Shown: piece after piece, positions 1 to 9,098 of the stretch
Layout: each line of letters opens with the position of its first letter
How positions within the stretch are numbered: position 1 is the stretch's first letter
NCBI GenBank assembly: GCA_934234035.1
Contig: CAKQHH010000001.1
Coordinates: 219,655 to 283,654, forward strand
Reading direction: 5' to 3'
Length of the DNA: 64,000 nt
DNA from: an uncultured Clostridia bacterium
Lineage (GTDB): Bacteria > Bacillota > Clostridia > Peptostreptococcales > Anaerovoracaceae
Translations under genes and position numbers: made by a program
The notes under the pieces: generated by a model
Told to the model about the DNA's origin: nothing
The model's database searches: none
Seen by the model: the letters and a program-made list of their open reading frames with translations, nothing else

Positions 1-2
1 CC

Positions 3-70
3 TTGACTTATTTCCAGAAAAGAGCGATAATATCTGCATATTTATTTATATTTCTGTATTTTTATTTACC
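3..70 (+). promoter_or_regulatory. argC promoter with two tandem ARG-box-like operators
   Basis: A -35 hexamer TTGACT (3-8) and a -10 GATAAT (26-31) are 17 bp apart. Directly downstream lie two 18-bp sites at 33-50 and 53-70 with a 2-bp gap. Against the ARG box consensus TNTGNATWWWWATNCANA I count 17/18 and 16/18 matches. Tandem ARG boxes 2-3 bp apart are the usual ArgR hexamer target, so ArgR repression of the arg genes is the inference. The predicted transcription start would fall inside the first box. Confidence 0.65.
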
Positions 71-160
71 CATTCTTTCGGGTACTTACATAATGCGGAA
101 CGGCAATCCGGGACGATGCTGCTCACTGCATGAGAATTTATAAAGGAAGGTATACTAGAG

Positions 161-1093
161 ATGACAAAAGTATTTATCGACGGCAGCTACGGAACCACCG
201 GGCTGCGCATTCATCAGCGGCTGCAAAGCCGAAGGGATTTGGAACTGATTTCGATTCCCTATGAAGAACGTCACAGCGAATCGGCACGGCGGAAGGCCTA
301 TGAAGAAGCGGATTTTGTTTTTATGTGCCTGCCGGATGCCGCCGCCAAAGAAGCGGTGCCCATGGCCAAGACCTGCCACACCCGCGTGATTGATGCCTCT
401 ACCGCCCACCGCACGGCAGATGGATGGGTCTACGGTTTTCCGGAAATCAGCGGCGCCGAAGCAATTGAGGCGGCTCCCCTGGTGGCCAATCCGGGCTGCC
501 ATGCCAGCGGCGTCAATGCCTTGATCTATCCCCTGATTCAGAACGGGATTCTCTCTCCGGCACAGAAGCTTCAATGCTTCAGCCTCACCGGCTATTCCGG
601 CGGCGGTAAAAAAATGATCGGCGAATACGAAAGCGGCCACCGGGACGCGCTGTTGGATGCCCCGCGGATGTACGGGCTTTCCCAGCAGCACAAACACCTT
701 CCGGAAATCGCTGCCCTGAACGGTTTAGAGTGCGCCCCGATTTTCTGCCCGATTGTGTCCGACTATTACTGCGGAATGGAAACCATCATTCCCCTCTTCG
801 GTTCCGATATTCACGGCACCATGGCGGACATCCGGAATACGTACCGGGAATTCTACACCGGTCCTCTGGTGTATTATAAGGAAGACGCCGATGAAAACGG
901 CTTCGCTTCTGCCAACACCATGAGCGGCCGAGATGACATGGAGTTGTCACTTTACGGGAATCCGGACCGCATGTTGCTGGTCGCTCGCTTCGATAACCTG
1001 GGAAAAGGCGCCTCCGGATCCGCCATTCAGAACCTGAATCTGATGATGGGCGCTCCGGAAACCACCGGCTTGGTGTTGGGAGGTGACCGATAA
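161..1093 (+). CDS. argC: N-acetyl-gamma-glutamyl-phosphate reductase ArgC
   Basis: Catalyses the NADPH-dependent reduction of N-acetylglutamyl-5-phosphate to the semialdehyde in arginine synthesis. The 310-residue protein has an N-terminal dinucleotide-binding start (FIDGSYGTTG, residues 5-14) and the catalytic cysteine in ANPGCHAS (Cys113). At 310 aa it is the short ArgC type rather than the ~345-aa Bacillus/E. coli type. A purine-rich AAGGAAGG lies about 10 nt before the ATG. The TAA stop overlaps the argJ ATG by one base, so translation is probably coupled. No argB occurs in the window. Confidence 0.95.
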   Translation: MTKVFIDGSYGTTGLRIHQRLQSRRDLELISIPYEERHSESARRKAYEEADFVFMCLPDAAAKEAVPMAKTCHTRVIDASTAHRTADGWVYGFPEISGAEAIEAAPLVANPGCHASGVNALIYPLIQNGILSPAQKLQCFSLTGYSGGGKKMIGEYESGHRDALLDAPRMYGLSQQHKHLPEIAALNGLECAPIFCPIVSDYYCGMETIIPLFGSDIHGTMADIRNTYREFYTGPLVYYKEDADENGFASANTMSGRDDMELSLYGNPDRMLLVARFDNLGKGASGSAIQNLNLMMGAPETTGLVLGGDR

Positions 1094-2325
1094 TGAAGTT
1101 GAAATATGTTCCGGGCGGAATCTGTGCGCCCACCGGTTTTACCGCCGGAGCGACCCACTGCGGCGTTCGTCCGAATAAAAAGAAAAACGATCTGGCCATC
1201 ATTCTCAGTGACCGAAATGCAGACTGTGTCAGCGCCGGATTGTACACCACCAATCGCGTCAAAGCCGCCCCGGTGCAATTGGACATCGAGACCGGCCGCA
1301 GCGGGCACTGCCGCGCCATCTGCGTGAACTCCGGAATCGCCAACGCCTGTGCGCCCCACGGAATGGAACGCGCCCTCGAAATGCAGCAGGCAGCGGCCGA
1401 AGCGCTGGGTATTCCCGCTGATGAAGTGCTGGTGGGATCCACCGGAATCATCGGAAAGGAATTGAATATTCATCGCATCCGGGAAGGCATCGATGTGGTG
1501 GCCCATAATCTGGAACATACGGAAGATGCTTCCAACGAGGTGGCCCACGCCATTCTGACCACGGATACCTTTAAAAAAGAACTGGCCTGCCGTTTTCAAG
1601 TCGGCGGCCGCACCGTCACTCTGGGCGGCATCTCCAAGGGCTCCGGAATGGTGCATCCCAACATGGGAACCACCCTCACCTATCTCACCACCGATTTGGC
1701 CATCACGTCTACCATGCTCCGTCAGGTGCTGAAAGAAGTGTGCGATGTGACCTTCAACCGGGTCAGCATCGACGGCGAAATGTCCACCAACGATTCTTTG
1801 ATTATCCTGGCCAACGGCTTGGCGGACAACGAAATTATCGACCGGGAATGCCGAGATCTGGACCTTTTCCGGGCGGCACTTCTGGACATCTGCACTCGCT
1901 TCGCCCGCATGATTGCAAAGGATGGCGAAGGCGCCAAGCATTTGGTGACCTGCACCGTTCAGGACGCCTCCACGGAGGAGGAAGCGGTTGCCCTGGCCAA
2001 ATCCGTCATCCAATCCACCCTCACAAAAACCGCCGTTTTCGCCAACGACGCCAACTGGGGACGAATTATGGTCGCCATGGGGTATTCCAATATTCCTTTT
2101 AACCCGGAGCACGTGCGAATCGATTTTGTATCGGAAGCCGGCGAGATTACGGTGTGCCGAAACGGCGTGGGCGTGGACATCGATGAGGACTACGCTTCGG
2201 AAATTCTGGGAGAAGATGAAATCGAAATTCGCATCACCATCGACAACGGAAACGCTTCCGCCACCTGCTGGGGCTGCGATATCACCTACGACTACATCAA
2301 ACTGAACGGAAACTATCGGAAATAG
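1093..2325 (+). CDS. argJ: Bifunctional glutamate N-acetyltransferase / ornithine acetyltransferase ArgJ
   Basis: Recycles the acetyl group from N-acetylornithine to glutamate, giving ornithine and N-acetylglutamate. The 410-residue protein keeps the self-cleavage region SKGSGMVHPNMGTTL. The nucleophilic Thr193 follows a Gly (MGT), where most family members have MAT, a conservative variation at the alpha/beta processing site. The C-terminal SATCWGCDITYDYIKLN ending matches ArgJ. The start codon overlaps the argC stop. Whether it is bifunctional (using acetyl-CoA as well) cannot be told from sequence alone. Confidence 0.95.
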   Translation: MKLKYVPGGICAPTGFTAGATHCGVRPNKKKNDLAIILSDRNADCVSAGLYTTNRVKAAPVQLDIETGRSGHCRAICVNSGIANACAPHGMERALEMQQAAAEALGIPADEVLVGSTGIIGKELNIHRIREGIDVVAHNLEHTEDASNEVAHAILTTDTFKKELACRFQVGGRTVTLGGISKGSGMVHPNMGTTLTYLTTDLAITSTMLRQVLKEVCDVTFNRVSIDGEMSTNDSLIILANGLADNEIIDRECRDLDLFRAALLDICTRFARMIAKDGEGAKHLVTCTVQDASTEEEAVALAKSVIQSTLTKTAVFANDANWGRIMVAMGYSNIPFNPEHVRIDFVSEAGEITVCRNGVGVDIDEDYASEILGEDEIEIRITIDNGNASATCWGCDITYDYIKLNGNYRK

Positions 2326-2368
2326 CCGAGGATATTTTTAGGGGAAAAACAGAAAGGATTTTTACGAA

Positions 2369-3547
2369 ATGACAGATATCAAAGAGTTAGACCATCAATA
2401 CATCACCGGAACCTACAACCGTTTCCCGGTGACCATCACCTGGGGCAGCAACGACATCGCCTATGACGAGAACGGCAAGGAGTACATCGACCTGGAGTCG
2501 GGATACGGCACCAACTCCTTCGGTTTCTGTGACCCGGACTGGATTAATGCGGTGGAAGAGCAGCTCCACAAAGTTCAGCACACCTCCAACCTCTACTACA
2601 CGGAGCCCTGTGCCAAACTCGCAGAGCTTCTGGCTCGGCGCACCGGCATGGCGAACATGTTCTTCACCAACTCCGGCGGCGAGGCCAATGAGTGTGCGCT
2701 GAAAGCCGCCCGCCGTTACCAGCACCTGCATAAAGGGCCGGACTGCTATGAAATTATCTCCATGAAAAACAGTTTTCACGGCCGGAGCTACGGTGCCCTC
2801 TCCGCCACCGGAAATCCGCACTACCACGAAGGCTTCGAGCCGCTGGTTCCGGGCTTCAAATATGCGGAATTCAACAATCCGGAAAGCGTGGAATCTCTGG
2901 TGGATGCAAACCGCACCGCGGCCATCATCGTGGAATGCGTTCAGGGAGAAGGCGGCGTCAATGTGATGACTCAGGAATTTGCCGATACGCTGACGAAACT
3001 GTGCCGCGAGAAGGACATCCTCCTCATCTGCGACGAGGTTCAAGCGGGCAACGGCCGCACCGGCACCTTGTACGCATACGAACAACTGGGGCTCCGGCCG
3101 GACATCGTCACCACCGCTAAAGGCGTAGGCGGCGGCCTCCCTATCGGCATCTGCATGTTCAGCGAGAAGACTCAGAACGCTTTGGTTCCGGGCACTCACG
3201 GCACCACCTTCGGCGGAAACCCGGTGGCCTGCGCCGGCGCACTGAGCATCGTGGAACGACTGAACGAGGGTTTTCTGGATTCGGTAAAAAGAAAATCCGC
3301 CATGGTCTTTGAAGCTTTCCGAGATGCCCCCGGGATTGCGGCAGTAGAAGGTCTGGGGCTGATGATTGCCATCACACCGGCTTCCAAAAGAGCATCCGAC
3401 ATCGTCAATGAATGCCTGGAAAACGGCGTCCTGTGCATCACCGCCGGCCCTGCGGGGGAAAAGGTGCGCTTGCTCCCGCCGCTCACCATCTCGGAAGAGC
3501 ATTTGAAGCAGGCCCTGAAGGTTTTGCTCCGGGCTTTTGCGGAATAG
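2369..3547 (+). CDS. argD: Acetylornithine aminotransferase ArgD
   Basis: PLP-dependent class III aminotransferase that converts N-acetylglutamate semialdehyde to N-acetylornithine. The 392-residue protein has FFTNSGGEANE (98-108), the cofactor-contacting CDEVQ (221-225) and the Schiff-base lysine in TTAKGVGGGLPIG (Lys251). AGAAAGGA precedes the ATG. It sits 43 nt after argJ and closes the argCJD unit. Its 3' end runs straight into the 87-bp repeat array, with the stop only a few bases before the first unit. Confidence 0.94.
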   Translation: MTDIKELDHQYITGTYNRFPVTITWGSNDIAYDENGKEYIDLESGYGTNSFGFCDPDWINAVEEQLHKVQHTSNLYYTEPCAKLAELLARRTGMANMFFTNSGGEANECALKAARRYQHLHKGPDCYEIISMKNSFHGRSYGALSATGNPHYHEGFEPLVPGFKYAEFNNPESVESLVDANRTAAIIVECVQGEGGVNVMTQEFADTLTKLCREKDILLICDEVQAGNGRTGTLYAYEQLGLRPDIVTTAKGVGGGLPIGICMFSEKTQNALVPGTHGTTFGGNPVACAGALSIVERLNEGFLDSVKRKSAMVFEAFRDAPGIAAVEGLGLMIAITPASKRASDIVNECLENGVLCITAGPAGEKVRLLPPLTISEEHLKQALKVLLRAFAE

Positions 3548-3550
3548 TCG

Positions 3551-3965
3551 AATCCGGCCTCGGACTTGGTGCAAAGCCGACGAAAGCTCAAGGGTTTCCG
3601 GGTTTTCGTGCACCAAGTCTTTTCGCAAGCGGCGCCGAATCCGGCCTCGGACTTGGTGCAAAGCTAACGAAAGCTCAAGGGTTTCCGGGCTTTCGTTCAC
3701 CAAGTCTTTTTGCAAACGGCGCCGAATCGGGCCTCGGACTTGGTGCAAAGCCGACGAAAAATCAAGGGTTTCCGGGCTTTCGTGCACCAAGTCTTTTTGC
3801 AAACGGCGCCGAATCCGGCCTCGGACTTGGTGCAAAGCCGACGAAAGCTCAAGGGTTTCCGGGATTTCGTGCACCAAGTCTTTTCGCAAACGGCGCCGAA
3901 TCCGGCTCCTGACTTGGTGCAAAGCCGACGGAAGCTCAAGGGTTTCCGGACTTTCGTGCACCAAG
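3551..3965. repeat. Five tandem 87-bp repeats, each with an internal inverted repeat
   Basis: Units begin at 3551, 3638, 3725, 3812 and 3899, exactly 87 bp apart; the last is cut after its hairpin. Each unit has a left arm CTTGGTGCA, a 7-nt insert, then CGAAAG, a loop of about 16 nt, and a right arm CTTTCGTGCACCAAG. It can therefore fold as a 15-bp stem with a one-sided bulge. Units differ by a few substitutions only. Because 87 is 3 x 29, reading frames stay open through the array on both strands, giving artificial 29-residue peptide repeats. It lies between argD and the terminator shared with uvrB, so both mRNAs could carry it. No coding role is claimed. Confidence 0.95.
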
Positions 3966-3981
3966 ACCGAGAACACCACAG

Positions 3982-4023
3982 AAAAAAAAGCAGGTCCTCC
4001 CAGTGGGAGTCCTGCTTTTTTCA
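3982..4023. terminator. Bidirectional terminator between argD and uvrB
   Basis: AGCAGG..CTCCCA pairs with TGGGAG..CCTGCT. It has an A run on the left and a T run on the right, so it can end both the argCJD transcript (+) and the uvrB transcript (-). Confidence 0.85.
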
Positions 4024-6000
4024 TTATACCCGCTTGCTGCTTCGCAGCTCGAACAGCAAATCGCGCAGCTCCGCTGCCCGCTCGAATTGCAGGTCCTTTG
4101 CGGCCTGCTTCATTTCTTTTTCCATCTTCTTGATGGTTTCCTTCAATTCCTTGGCCGTCATCTCCTTTGGATTCTTGAACTCGTTTTCCGGATTGTATGC
4201 CTCAGTCGCCGTGGCAATATCGCGAATTGGTTTTACGATGGTCTTCGGCACGATGCCGTGTTCCTTGTTGTATGCACTCTGAATTTCCCGGCGGCGTTTG
4301 GATTCGTCAATGGTACACCGCATGGCTTTGGAAATTCGGTCCGCGTACATGATGACCCGTCCGCGGGAATTTCGGGCGGCACGGCCCACCGTCTGCATCA
4401 GGGAGGTTTCCGTACGGAGAAATCCCTCTTTGTCCGCATCCAGTATAGCCACCAGGGAAACCTCCGGAAGGTCCAGGCCCTCCCGAAGGAGGTTGATGCC
4501 CACCAGAACATCGAATTTCCCCAGGCGCAGGTCCCGGATGATTTCCAGTCGTTCGAAGTTGTCGATGTCGGAATGGAGGTACCGCACCCGAATGCCTTGA
4601 TTCTCCAGGTACTTGGACAGGTCTTCGGCCATCCGCTTGGTCAAAGTGGTGATCAGCACCCGCTCCCCGGCATCCGTGGTTTTGTAGATTTCGCTCAGAA
4701 GGTCGTCAATCTGCCCTTCCGTCGGCCGCACGTCAATTTCCGGATCCAGAAGTCCCGTCGGACGAATCACCTGCTCCGCCGTCACGCCACCGGACTGCTC
4801 CAGCTCGAACTGCGCCGGTGTAGCACTGACGTACACCGTTTGATCCACCATCTCCTCAAATTCCTCGAATTTCAGCGGCCGGTTGTCCAGCGCAGACGGC
4901 AGCCGGAAACCGTATTCCACCAGAGACTGTTTCCGGGCTCGGTCGCCGTTGTACATGGCTCGAAGCTGAGGCAGCATGGCGTGGGACTCGTCGATAATGG
5001 TGAGAAAATCCCCCTCCGGAAAATAGTCCAGCAAAGTGTACGGCCGTTCCCCCGGCTCCAGAAAATTCAGGTGGCGGGAGTAATTCTCAATTCCTTTGCA
5101 GGTGCCGATTTCCATCATCATCTCGATATCGTAGTTGGTACGCTGTTCCAGGCGCTGCGCCTCCAGAAGTTTTCCGTTATCCCGGAACCACTGCAGCCGC
5201 TCTTTCAGCTCCGCCTTGATGGACTTAGCCACCAGCTTCATGTCATCTCCGTTGGTGACATAATGGGAAGCCGGGAAAATGGAAATATGATTTCGCACGC
5301 CGGTAATCTCCCCGGTCACCGGATTCATCTCCTTGATGGAATCGATTTCATCGCCGAACATCTCCACCCGGACCGCCTCTTCGCCGCCGGCCGGATAGAT
5401 ATCGATGATATCCCCCCGCGCTCGGAAAGTGCCCCGATGGAAATCCATATCGTTCCGATTGTACTGCATATCCACCAGCTTCCGAATCATGTCCGTCCGA
5501 TCCATCTCCATGCCCGGCCGCAGGGACAGCAGCTGATTCCGATAGGATTTCGGGCTTCCCAAGCCGTAAATGCAGGACACGCTGGCCACCACAATGGTAT
5601 CCGGCCGCTCCAGCAGCGCCGCCGTTGCAGAATGCCGCAGCTTATCGATTTCGTCGTTGATATCCGCATCCTTCTCGATATAGGTGTCCGTGGACGGCAC
5701 GTACGCCTCCGGCTGATAATAATCGTAGTAAGAGACGAAATATTCCACCGCGTTCTCCGGAAAAAACTCCTTCATCTCCCCGTGGAGCTGCGCCGCCAGG
5801 GTTTTGTTGTGTGAAATAATCAGCGTCGGCTTCTGAATCTTCTCGATGATTTTCGCCATGGTGAACGTCTTTCCGGATCCGGTGACTCCCATCAGAGTCT
5901 GGTGCCGATTGCCGGCCAGAATGCTGTCCACAATATGATCCACCGCCTGGGGCTGGTCCCCGGTGAGGTCGAAATCGGAATGCACTTTAAATTCAGGCAT
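4024..6000 (-). CDS. uvrB: UvrABC system protein B
   Basis: Damage-verification helicase of nucleotide excision repair, which is loaded by UvrA and recruits UvrC. The 658-residue protein has Walker A GVTGSGKT (38-45), the beta-hairpin [12 protein letters not shown] (91-102), the DESH box (337-340), helicase motifs GRAARN and REGLDLPEV, and a C-terminal UVR helix pair ([15 protein letters not shown]). GGAGG sits 6 nt before the ATG. It starts only 23 nt after the pdxR stop, so the two genes are probably cotranscribed. Length and motifs are complete. Confidence 0.97.
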   Translation of the reverse strand: MPEFKVHSDFDLTGDQPQAVDHIVDSILAGNRHQTLMGVTGSGKTFTMAKIIEKIQKPTLIISHNKTLAAQLHGEMKEFFPENAVEYFVSYYDYYQPEAYVPSTDTYIEKDADINDEIDKLRHSATAALLERPDTIVVASVSCIYGLGSPKSYRNQLLSLRPGMEMDRTDMIRKLVDMQYNRNDMDFHRGTFRARGDIIDIYPAGGEEAVRVEMFGDEIDSIKEMNPVTGEITGVRNHISIFPASHYVTNGDDMKLVAKSIKAELKERLQWFRDNGKLLEAQRLEQRTNYDIEMMMEIGTCKGIENYSRHLNFLEPGERPYTLLDYFPEGDFLTIIDESHAMLPQLRAMYNGDRARKQSLVEYGFRLPSALDNRPLKFEEFEEMVDQTVYVSATPAQFELEQSGGVTAEQVIRPTGLLDPEIDVRPTEGQIDDLLSEIYKTTDAGERVLITTLTKRMAEDLSKYLENQGIRVRYLHSDIDNFERLEIIRDLRLGKFDVLVGINLLREGLDLPEVSLVAILDADKEGFLRTETSLMQTVGRAARNSRGRVIMYADRISKAMRCTIDESKRRREIQSAYNKEHGIVPKTIVKPIRDIATATEAYNPENEFKNPKEMTAKELKETIKKMEKEMKQAAKDLQFERAAELRDLLFELRSSKRV

Positions 6001-6023
6001 AATAATCCTCCAATCTTTTTTCT

Positions 6024-7433
6024 CTATTTATTCTCGCCGGCCAAAATCAGGTTCATCGTCTCCCACACCGCCGGCATGGACTTCACATCCACATCGGAAT
6101 AGTTGATGATAAAATCATGAGCGTCCGGCTTTTCATCCGTAAGATAGTATTCCGAGATGGCCTGGATTTTAATCCCCTTCTCTGCCAGCGCCCGGCTTAC
6201 CTCCTCATCGGAAAGCTCCGTATCCAATCGAATCCGAAAATGAAGTCCGGACTGGTTCTCGATAATCCGACAGTGATTCCGAATCGGGCTTTTCTCGATG
6301 GATTCAATCAGCCGCTTCCGCTGCCGGCTGTAGTACAACCGCATCCGGTTGATGTGCTTCTCAAAGTATCCGTTTCGGATAAACGCCGCCAGCGTGTACT
6401 GCTCAAAGGTCGATACCGTACAAGCGTAGAAGGACAGCTGACTGTAGAATTGGTTAGCCAGATGCACCGGAAGAATCATGTAGCTGATCCGGATGGTAGG
6501 CGTCAGGGACTTGGAAAACGTATTCATGTAGATGACCCGTTCGCAGGCATCGATGCTGAACAGCGTGGGCAGCGGTTTTCCGTTGGGTCGGAATTCACTG
6601 TCGTAGTCGTCCTCGATGATGTACCGCCCCGGTTTTTCATTGGCCCAGGCCAGCACCTCGTACCGCCGGCTGGCCGGCATGGTGATGCCGCTGGGAAAAT
6701 GATGGTTCGGACTGATATGGACGATGTCCGCCCCGGATCGGTGCAGTTCCGGTATCCTAATGCCATGCTCATCCATGGGAATGTACTTGCAGTCAATGCG
6801 GTGCTGCCGGTAAATGTTCGCCAGGATCTTGTATCCCGGGTTCTCGATGCAGTACTCCCGGTCGCTGCCAATCAGCTGTATCAGCAGGCTGTACAGGTAC
6901 TCCGTTCCGGCACCGATGACAATCTGATTCGGATCCACCAACATCCCCCGGAAGGAGCGGAGATAGTCGGCGATGGCCGTACGCAATGCCCGGATTCCCC
7001 CGGTAGGCGAAACCTCCATCAATTCTTTTTTTTGGGAAGAAATGGTCTCCCGGGACATCCTGGCCCATACCGAAAAGGGAAAGGTGTCGGGATTCACCGC
7101 GTTGCTGGACAAGTCCACGTCGTAGGACTCCCGGTCTTTGGGAATCTCGATATCGTAGGAAATCCGGCTCTCCCGGGGAATGCGGTTCATCTCCAGAATG
7201 TCGGACACGTAGTAGCCCTTCTTCGGGATGGAGTAAATGTACCCTTCGCCAATCAGCTGGTCATATGCATTCTGAATCGTTATGGTACTAATCCCGTTAT
7301 TGCCGGCAAAAGAACGCTTCGATGGGAGCTTCTCCCCGGGCCGCAGTCTTCCGGCCACAATATCCTTCTTTATGTTGTCGTACACCTGCTCGTACAGCGG
7401 TTTTCCGTTATGCTCAAAGACGTAGGTCAGCAT
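6024..7433 (-). CDS. pdxR: PdxR, MocR-family regulator of PLP synthesis
   Basis: A GntR-type winged helix (about residues 10-78) fused to a class I aminotransferase-like domain, which in this family binds PLP and acts as the sensor. PLP-site features are kept: EDDYDSEF (274-281) and the Schiff-base lysine in NTFSKSL (Lys308). The 469-aa length fits the MocR family. It is divergent from pdxST across about 108 bp, which is the classic PdxR arrangement. It most likely activates pdxST when PLP is low and represses itself. GGGGAGG lies just before the ATG. Confidence 0.9.
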   Translation of the reverse strand: MLTYVFEHNGKPLYEQVYDNIKKDIVAGRLRPGEKLPSKRSFAGNNGISTITIQNAYDQLIGEGYIYSIPKKGYYVSDILEMNRIPRESRISYDIEIPKDRESYDVDLSSNAVNPDTFPFSVWARMSRETISSQKKELMEVSPTGGIRALRTAIADYLRSFRGMLVDPNQIVIGAGTEYLYSLLIQLIGSDREYCIENPGYKILANIYRQHRIDCKYIPMDEHGIRIPELHRSGADIVHISPNHHFPSGITMPASRRYEVLAWANEKPGRYIIEDDYDSEFRPNGKPLPTLFSIDACERVIYMNTFSKSLTPTIRISYMILPVHLANQFYSQLSFYACTVSTFEQYTLAAFIRNGYFEKHINRMRLYYSRQRKRLIESIEKSPIRNHCRIIENQSGLHFRIRLDTELSDEEVSRALAEKGIKIQAISEYYLTDEKPDAHDFIINYSDVDVKSMPAVWETMNLILAGENK

Positions 7434-7541
7434 GACTCCTCCCCTATCTGGAATGAAAAATATAAATGTTTTGATTATTTATTTATTACCAGTTTGATTG
7501 TACTATTATAACCAGTTAAATTCAAGGAGGTACATTCAACA
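7434..7541. promoter_or_regulatory. Divergent pdxR / pdxS control region with direct repeats
   Basis: An AT-rich divergent promoter region. Two identical ACCAGTT half sites lie at 7488-7494 and 7511-7517, 23 bp apart start to start, around an AT-rich ATTATA stretch. Direct repeats of this kind are typical MocR/PdxR binding sites, so they are the best operator candidates. The pdxS ribosome site AAGGAGG is at 7524-7530. Confidence 0.5.
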
Positions 7542-8417
7542 ATGGATAATAAACAGTATGAACTGAACAAAGGTCTGGCTCAGATGCTGAAGGGCGGAGT
7601 CATCATGGACGTTACCACACCGGAGCAGGCAAAGATTGCGGAAGAAGCGGGTGCGTGTGCGGTAATGGCACTGGAGAGAATTCCGGCAGATATTCGTGCC
7701 GCCGGCGGCGTGTCCAGAATGAGCGATCCGAAGATGATTAAGGGCATTCAGGAAGCGGTCAGCATTCCGGTTATGGCGAAGTGCAGAATCGGTCATTTTG
7801 TAGAGGCACAGCTTCTGGAAGCCATCGAAATCGACTACATCGATGAGTCGGAAGTGCTGTCCCCTGCCGATGATATTTACCACATCAACAAGAGAGATTT
7901 CAAGGTTCCGTTCGTATGCGGCGCAAGAGATCTGGGCGAGGCCCTGAGAAGAATCAATGAAGGTGCTTCCATGATTCGTACCAAGGGTGAACCTGGAACC
8001 GGCGACGTGGTTCAGGCCGTTCGTCATATGAGAAAGATGAATGCGGAAATCCGCAAAGTGGTTTCCATGCGGGAAGACGAGCTCTTTGAAGAAGCAAAGC
8101 AGCTTCAGGTTCCTTACGAACTGGTAAAATACGTACACGACAACGGCAAGCTTCCGGTAGTGAATTTTGCCGCCGGTGGCGTGGCGACTCCGGCAGACGC
8201 AGCTCTGATGATGCAGCTGGGTGCGGAAGGCGTATTCGTGGGTTCCGGCATCTTCAAGTCCGGCAACCCGGCAAAAAGAGCTTCCGCTATCGTTCAGGCG
8301 GTGACCAACTACACCGACGCGAAACTGATCGCAGAGCTTTCCGAAGATCTGGGCGAAGCGATGGTGGGCATCAACCCGAGCGAAATTGCCATCATCATGG
8401 AAGAGAGAGGTAAATAA
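7542..8417 (+). CDS. pdxS: Pyridoxal 5'-phosphate synthase lyase subunit PdxS
   Basis: Makes PLP from ribose 5-phosphate, glyceraldehyde 3-phosphate and ammonia supplied by PdxT. It forms a TIM-barrel dodecamer. Visible signatures are [17 protein letters not shown], the first Schiff-base lysine in VMAKCRIGH (Lys80), the second lysine and phosphate loop in [10 protein letters not shown] (Lys148), and the C-terminal VNPSEIA-like INPSEIA. Its 291 residues match the family. The stop is one base before the pdxT ATG. Confidence 0.97.
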   Translation: MDNKQYELNKGLAQMLKGGVIMDVTTPEQAKIAEEAGACAVMALERIPADIRAAGGVSRMSDPKMIKGIQEAVSIPVMAKCRIGHFVEAQLLEAIEIDYIDESEVLSPADDIYHINKRDFKVPFVCGARDLGEALRRINEGASMIRTKGEPGTGDVVQAVRHMRKMNAEIRKVVSMREDELFEEAKQLQVPYELVKYVHDNGKLPVVNFAAGGVATPADAALMMQLGAEGVFVGSGIFKSGNPAKRASAIVQAVTNYTDAKLIAELSEDLGEAMVGINPSEIAIIMEERGK

Positions 8418-8418
8418 G

Positions 8419-8982
8419 ATGAAAATCGGTGTACTTGCAGTGCAGGGTGCTTTCATCGAACACCGCAAAATGCTGGAATCTCTGGGCGCTGAGTGCGTGG
8501 AGATTCGTCAGAAAACCGACCTGGAAGGCATTCAGGGAATCGTGCTTCCGGGAGGTGAAAGCACGGTACAGGGAAAGCTGCTCCACAAGCTGGATATGTT
8601 CGAGGAGATTCAGACCCGTATCCGGGAAGGACTTCCTGTTCTGGCCACCTGCGCGGGAATGATTCTCCTGGCGCAGACCCTTTGCAACGATTCGGTGACC
8701 CATCTGGCCACACTTCCCGTTACGGTTCGGCGAAACGCATACGGAAGACAGCTGGGCAGCTTCATCACGGATCAGCCGGTGAAAGGCATCGGCGAATTCC
8801 CAATGGTATTCATTCGGGCGCCGTACATTGAATCCGTGGACGATTCCGATGTAGAAGTTCTGGCCACCGTGGACGATCACATCGTTGCCGTTCGATACGG
8901 CAACCAGCTGGGCCTGTCCTTCCATCCGGAAATGACGGAGGATACTCGGATTCACGAATACTTCTTAAAAATGATTCAATAG
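8419..8982 (+). CDS. pdxT: Pyridoxal 5'-phosphate synthase glutaminase subunit PdxT
   Basis: Class I glutamine amidotransferase that hydrolyses glutamine and channels ammonia to PdxS. The ATG at 8419 is chosen because it gives the canonical MKIGVLAVQGAF start; an upstream in-frame ATG lies inside pdxS. The catalytic cysteine is in LATCAGMILLA (Cys78), and the His-Glu pair is in SFHPEMT (His169, Glu171). GGES (46-49) and the R-N-YGRQ..F segment (105-115) are typical. 187 residues, complete. Confidence 0.96.
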   Translation: MKIGVLAVQGAFIEHRKMLESLGAECVEIRQKTDLEGIQGIVLPGGESTVQGKLLHKLDMFEEIQTRIREGLPVLATCAGMILLAQTLCNDSVTHLATLPVTVRRNAYGRQLGSFITDQPVKGIGEFPMVFIRAPYIESVDDSDVEVLATVDDHIVAVRYGNQLGLSFHPEMTEDTRIHEYFLKMIQ

Positions 8983-8987
8983 CTTAT

Positions 8988-9036
8988 AAAAAAAGCAGCG
9001 GCCATCGCCTCAGTGCGCTGGCCGCTGCTTTTTTAT
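8988..9036. terminator. Bidirectional terminator after pdxT
   Basis: A strong hairpin with arms AGCAGCGGCCA and TGGCCGCTGCT, an A run before and a T run after. It ends pdxST on the plus strand and can also end the surface-protein gene that converges on it. Confidence 0.9.
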
Positions 9037-9098
9037 TTTGCAAGCTTCAAACTAGAGAATTTCTCGCACGGCAACTTTAATGTGCCTAAATTTTCATT

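Noticed and set aside
1027..2112. 361-codon minus-strand frame opposite argJ
   Set aside because: Antisense shadow of a conserved gene; no family match.
3551..3965. 87-bp array considered as a CRISPR array or a repeat-protein gene
   Set aside because: The units are contiguous with no variable spacers, and the peptide repeats lack a ribosome site or start outside argD.
2387..4024. 545-codon open frame on the minus strand through argD and the repeat array
   Set aside because: It is antisense to argD and continues only because the 87-bp repeat has no stop in that frame. The 29-residue peptide repeats are a by-product of the DNA repeat.
4003..5814. 603-codon plus-strand frame opposite uvrB
   Set aside because: Fully antisense to a complete uvrB with all motifs; no ribosome site and no recognisable protein.
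6117..7511. 464-codon plus-strand frame opposite pdxR
   Set aside because: Antisense to pdxR; high-GC third positions keep the opposite frame open.
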